Below are positions 5,701 to 8,636 of a stretch of 8,636 nt of DNA, piece by piece; position 1 is the stretch's first letter; every line of letters begins with the position of its first letter. The DNA is from Planctomycetota bacterium. GTDB lineage: Bacteria; Planctomycetota; UBA1135. The position numbers and the translations under genes are program-made. Below the pieces are notes generated by a model. That model was not told where the DNA came from. It made no database searches and worked only from the letters and a program-made list of their open reading frames with translations. The DNA is taken from positions 1 through 8,636 of the forward strand of contig JALUUN010000422.1 of the NCBI GenBank assembly GCA_027021325.1, in the 5' to 3' direction.

Positions 5701-6390
5701 ATGGGCCTCACCCTCCTCCGCGGGCGCGACGCTCTCCTCTGGCTGCGCGACGAGCTGCGCCCGGGCCTCGACGGGGAGGCCTGGCTGCGCGAAGGGGACC
5801 GCCTCCTCCGGGAGGCGGCGGGTGCGGCGGCGGGCCGCGGGCGCGCTCCGGCGCGGCGCCTGCTCCTGGCCGGCCGGCCGGGGATCTGGCGCCACAACCG
5901 TCATGGCGGCCTCGCGGGGCGCCTCCTGGGCGACGGCTTCTGGACGCCGGGGCGCCTGCAGCAGGAGGTCGCCCTGAGCGAGGCCCTCCGCCGGGAGGGC
6001 CTGCCCACCCCCGAGGTCCTCCTGGCCCGGGCCGGCCGCCGCGGCCTGCGCTGGCGGCAGGACCTGGTGACCGCCGAGGTGCCCGGCGCCCGCACCCTCT
6101 TCGAGTGCCGCCACGAGGCGGGTCTCCTGAGGGAGGGAGTGCGTCTCCTCGCCCGCCTCTTCGAGGCCGGGGTCGAGATCCCGGACCTCCATCCGGGCAA
6201 CCTCCTGGTGGACTCCGACGGCCGGCTCTGGGTGATCGACCTGGCCGGCGCCCGGCGGCGGCCCGGTCCCCTGGAACCGGCGCGCGCCGAGGTCCGCTGG
6301 CAGCGTTTCCTGCGCTTCTTCCGCAAGCACGCGGGCCAGGTGCCGGCTTCCCTGCCGGAGCGGTGGAGCGAGGCCCGGGCCCTGGCCTGA
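5701..6390 (+). CDS. Lipopolysaccharide kinase of the Kdo/WaaP family (KdkA-like 3-deoxy-D-manno-octulosonate kinase)
   Basis: This protein of 229 residues has a protein-kinase-like fold signature of LPS core kinases, which phosphorylate Kdo or heptose of the inner core using ATP. 'WRHNRHGGLAGRLLGDGFW' (63-81) matches the R-H-x-x-R-G-G-L glycine-rich segment and D-x-Y/F of KdkA-type enzymes. E89 in 'LQQEVALSEALRREGLPTPEVL' fits the conserved Glu of the helix that follows. 'IPDLHPGNLLVDSDGRLWVIDLAGAR' (160-185, written here in two parts: IPDLHPGNLLV and VIDLAGAR) supplies the catalytic Asp162 and Asn167 and the metal-binding Asp180. The length is close to that of KdkA (about 230-240). It is divergent from a heptosyltransferase-like gene, consistent with joint inner-core assembly. 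The acceptor (Kdo or heptose) is inferred from motif similarity only. ATG 5701 has no strong Shine-Dalgarno sequence. Confidence 0.87.
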   Translation: MGLTLLRGRDALLWLRDELRPGLDGEAWLREGDRLLREAAGAAAGRGRAPARRLLLAGRPGIWRHNRHGGLAGRLLGDGFWTPGRLQQEVALSEALRREGLPTPEVLLARAGRRGLRWRQDLVTAEVPGARTLFECRHEAGLLREGVRLLARLFEAGVEIPDLHPGNLLVDSDGRLWVIDLAGARRRPGPLEPARAEVRWQRFLRFFRKHAGQVPASLPERWSEARALA

Positions 6391-6395
6391 GGGGT

Positions 6396-6417
6396 GGCCG
6401 CCGGGGCGCCCGCGGCC
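6396..6417. terminator. Compact GC hairpin between convergent genes, probable bidirectional terminator
   Basis: GGCCGC (6396-6401) pairs with GCGGCC (6412-6417), and three inner G-C pairs (6403-6405 with 6409-6411) are possible past a one-base bulge. It fills most of the 27-base gap between the stop of the LPS kinase gene and the stop of the minus-strand protein kinase gene. It has no T run. Confidence 0.5.
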
Positions 6418-8636
6418 TCAGCTGGTGGAACCCGCCTCCACACCGCCGAGCTCCCGCACCCGCGCCAGGTGGATCCGTGCGGCGCCGACCAGACCGAGGG
6501 AGCGGGCGTGACGAGCCAGCCCGAGGTGGACCCGGGCGCGCAGGTGGTCGTCGTCGAGTTCATGGGCCAGGCGCCCTGCCTCGCGAAGGAGCCGGGCCTC
6601 CTCCTCGTGCCGTCCGGCGCGGCCTGCGAGGCGCGCCCGGGCGACCGCGAGCCGGCAGCGAAGCTCCAGGCTCAGGCGGCTCTCGCCGAGGGCTGCCGCG
6701 TGCTCCTGCAGCTGCTCCAGGGTCAGTTCGGCCCGGGGGAAGGCGCCCTGGGCCAGGAGCCGCTCCAGCAGGGGGAGTCCGTGCCGCAGGGCCTCGGCGT
6801 GGAGAGCGCCGAAATGCGCATGGACGTAGAGAGCTGTCGAACCTGGACGGTGCCGCTGCGCTTCCAGGGACAGGAGCGCGTGGGCGCGGCGGTGACGTGC
6901 CCGGCGGTCTTCCTCCTCCAGGGCGCGCCAGATGGCGGCGCGCTGTGCCGGCCGGGCGAAGCGGTAGCCGCCCTGCTCGACGTCCAGCCAGCCCCGCTCG
7001 GCCAGGGTCGCCAACAGCCGGGCGGTCCGGGTCTCGGAGCGGCCGGCGAGGCGCGCCGCTTCGGACGGCGTCACCGGAGGCTGGAGAATGGCCGCCCAGG
7101 CCAGCAGATCGCGTTCCTCCTCGCGCAGCCCCTCGAACTCCTGACGCAGGATCGCTTCCTCGTCCCCGGTGAGGGGAATCCGCAACGGCCGCCGTGCCGG
7201 ACGCAGGCTCCCCGGCCGGCCCTGGAGTTCGCCGCGGCCCCGGAGCAGGCGCAGGATGTCCGCCAGAATCCCTGGATTGCCGCGGCAGGCGGCCAGGAAG
7301 TCCGCGGCCAGACGCTCGGAGAGCTCGCCCGGCTCGAAGAGGCGCCGCAGGAGGGTACGCACCTCGGCCTCCGGGAGCGCCCCCAGGCGCAGCCGGCGGG
7401 CGCGCGGATGGCCGGTGACATCGGCCCGTGCACGCCGGGCCTCCGGCGAGCCTTCCGTCTCACGCCCGGCGGTCAGGAACAGGGCCGGAAGGCCGCTCTC
7501 CTGCAAGGCCTCCCCGAGGAGCGCCCAGAGGGGCGGTCCGGCCTCCTGGACGTCGTCCAGGAACAGGACGAAGGGGCCCTCCTCCCCGAGGGCCCGGAAC
7601 CAGTCCAGGAAGGCCCGGTGGCGGCGGCCGCGATTGAAGGCCCGGCCCTCCAGGATGCCGAGGAGGGTGGCGGCGCCGCCGGGAGGCAGAGAGGCCTCCA
7701 GACGCCGGCGCGTGACCGGGTGCGGCGGTTCCCCGGGCACCAGCCCGAGGGAGCGGGACAGGGCGTCGCGCAGGGCCTGGAAGACCGAGAAGGAGCCCAG
7801 CCGCGGGTAGCGGCCATAGAGGAACGGCGGCGCATCCGGCCGCAGGCGTACCCGGCGTCCGAGTTCGAAGGCGAGGCGGGTCTTGCCGACGCCGGGCGGC
7901 CCGCACAGGTCCAGGAGCAAGGGCTCCCGGTCCTGCACCGCTTCGTGGAAAGCGGCCTGGAGGCTCCCGATCTCCTCCAGGCGGTCGGCCAGGGGCAGGG
8001 GGCTGCGCGGGAGGACATGGAGGCGTGGCTCGGGTTCGCCCTGTTCCCGCCACCAGGAGCTCTGCTCGCCCTGCTGCAGGATCTGCTGGACCTCCAGGGC
8101 CGAGGCCGGCCGGTCCCCGGGGTCGGAGGCGAGAAGCCAGAGGACCAGGGCGTCGAAGAAGGGCGAGAGCCGGGGCTGGATGGTGCTGGGCCTGCGGACC
8201 ACTGCCGTGCGCCGGGCCTCGAAGAGGCCGAAGCGGCCCTCGTCGCCGAAGGGGCGCAGGCCGGTGGCGCACTCGTAGAGGGTGACACCGAGGGAGAAGA
8301 GGTCCGCCGCCGGGGACAGCCGCCCGGCCAGGAGGAGTTCGGGGGCGGCGTAGGCCGGCGTGCCCAGGAAGGGCATTCCGGAACTCGAGGCCGTGGACGC
8401 GGCCGGGGCCGCCTCGCGGCTGCCGGCGCCCTGGCCGGCGTTCTCGCCGCCGCTCTCCGGACGCACGAAGCCGAGGTCCAGGAGGACGGCGCGGTCTTCG
8501 TCCCACATCAGGTTCTCGGGCTTGACGTCCAGATGCAGGAGGCCGGCGGCGTGCAGGGCTGCCAGGGCCCCGGCCACCTGGGCGCCGAGGGTCCGGAGCG
8601 TCGGCTCCGTGGCCAGGCCCGCCTCCTCGAGCCAGT
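6418..8636 (-). CDS. Serine/threonine protein kinase-ATPase fusion (PknK-like), N-terminus beyond the right edge
   Basis: About 738 residues are visible; the frame stays open to the right edge, so the kinase N-lobe is missing. The GTG at 8575-8577 is internal, not a start: kinase sequence (WLEEAGLATEPTLRTLGAQ) precedes it. The catalytic loop H-L-D-V-K-P-E-N is at 8512-8535, the DFG equivalent is D-L-G at 8470-8478, and A-P-E is at 8338-8346, followed by 'ADLFSLGVTLYECATGLRPF' and 'DPGDRPASALEV'. The H-L-D form lacks the usual Arg, so this is a non-RD kinase. A P-loop ATPase follows, with Walker A GPPGVGKT at 7879-7902 and Walker B FVLFLDD at 7552-7572. Next come a winged-helix-like segment ('PSEAARLAGRSETRTARLLA') and a helical, TPR-like C-terminus. 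Kinase plus STAND-type ATPase is the PknK layout, which usually serves signal transduction. The substrate is unknown. Confidence 0.9.
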   Translation of the reverse strand, partial: WLEEAGLATEPTLRTLGAQVAGALAALHAAGLLHLDVKPENLMWDEDRAVLLDLGFVRPESGGENAGQGAGSREAAPAASTASSSGMPFLGTPAYAAPELLLAGRLSPAADLFSLGVTLYECATGLRPFGDEGRFGLFEARRTAVVRRPSTIQPRLSPFFDALVLWLLASDPGDRPASALEVQQILQQGEQSSWWREQGEPEPRLHVLPRSPLPLADRLEEIGSLQAAFHEAVQDREPLLLDLCGPPGVGKTRLAFELGRRVRLRPDAPPFLYGRYPRLGSFSVFQALRDALSRSLGLVPGEPPHPVTRRRLEASLPPGGAATLLGILEGRAFNRGRRHRAFLDWFRALGEEGPFVLFLDDVQEAGPPLWALLGEALQESGLPALFLTAGRETEGSPEARRARADVTGHPRARRLRLGALPEAEVRTLLRRLFEPGELSERLAADFLAACRGNPGILADILRLLRGRGELQGRPGSLRPARRPLRIPLTGDEEAILRQEFEGLREEERDLLAWAAILQPPVTPSEAARLAGRSETRTARLLATLAERGWLDVEQGGYRFARPAQRAAIWRALEEEDRRARHRRAHALLSLEAQRHRPGSTALYVHAHFGALHAEALRHGLPLLERLLAQGAFPRAELTLEQLQEHAAALGESRLSLELRCRLAVARARLAGRAGRHEEEARLLREAGRLAHELDDDHLRARVHLGLARHARSLGLVGAARIHLARVRELGGVEAGSTS

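Noticed and set aside
6105..7172. A 355-codon plus-strand frame across the end of the LPS kinase gene and the protein kinase-ATPase gene.
   Set aside because: It overlaps two well-supported genes and the translation is low-complexity Pro/Gly/Arg/Ala.

Overview
This is a high-GC bacterial chromosomal window with five complete or nearly complete protein genes plus a gene cut by each edge. It has no RNA genes, transposons or CRISPR. An LPS heptosyltransferase-type enzyme and a Kdo-kinase-type enzyme indicate a Gram-negative envelope. The tandem secreted FG-GAP/ASPIC-UnbV (CRTAC1-like) proteins, the large kinase-ATPase fusion and the G+C content suggest a lineage such as Eisenbacteria/Krumholzibacteria, Acidobacteria, Planctomycetes or Myxococcota. 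That placement is inference from gene content, not a phylogenetic result.

Left part (1-1024, + strand): a flavin-reductase-domain protein truncated by the left edge is followed 12 bases later by a carboxymuconolactone decarboxylase/AhpD-like gene. The second gene appears to stop at an in-frame TGA (695-697), but its family-typical sequence continues in the same frame for another 108 codons, to TAG at 1022-1024. The TGA sits exactly where the second cysteine of the CxxC redox motif belongs. A perfect 7-bp hairpin lies downstream at the distance expected of a bacterial SECIS element. I therefore read the gene as a selenoprotein of 190 residues with Sec82 (C79-H-Y-U82). This is the most interesting feature of the window, and a standard gene caller would truncate or split it.

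Middle (1139-4473, + strand): two tandem paralogues encode exported proteins of 543 and 540 residues. Each has a signal peptide, seven Asp-rich Ca-binding-type loops (probably a seven-bladed propeller) and a C-terminal ASPIC/UnbV domain. Both have C-tract-rich leaders with no recognisable Shine-Dalgarno sequence. A 13-bp hairpin at 4489-4521 separates them from the convergent gene that follows.

Right part (4540-8636): a glycosyltransferase family 9 (heptosyltransferase) gene on the minus strand is divergent from a Kdo/WaaP-family LPS kinase gene on the plus strand, with 72 bases between them. Together they look like an LPS inner-core locus. The kinase gene converges on a long minus-strand gene that runs off the right edge. 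That gene encodes an atypical Ser/Thr protein kinase domain fused to a P-loop ATPase, a winged-helix-like region and a helical C-terminus (PknK-like architecture). A compact GC hairpin separates the two.
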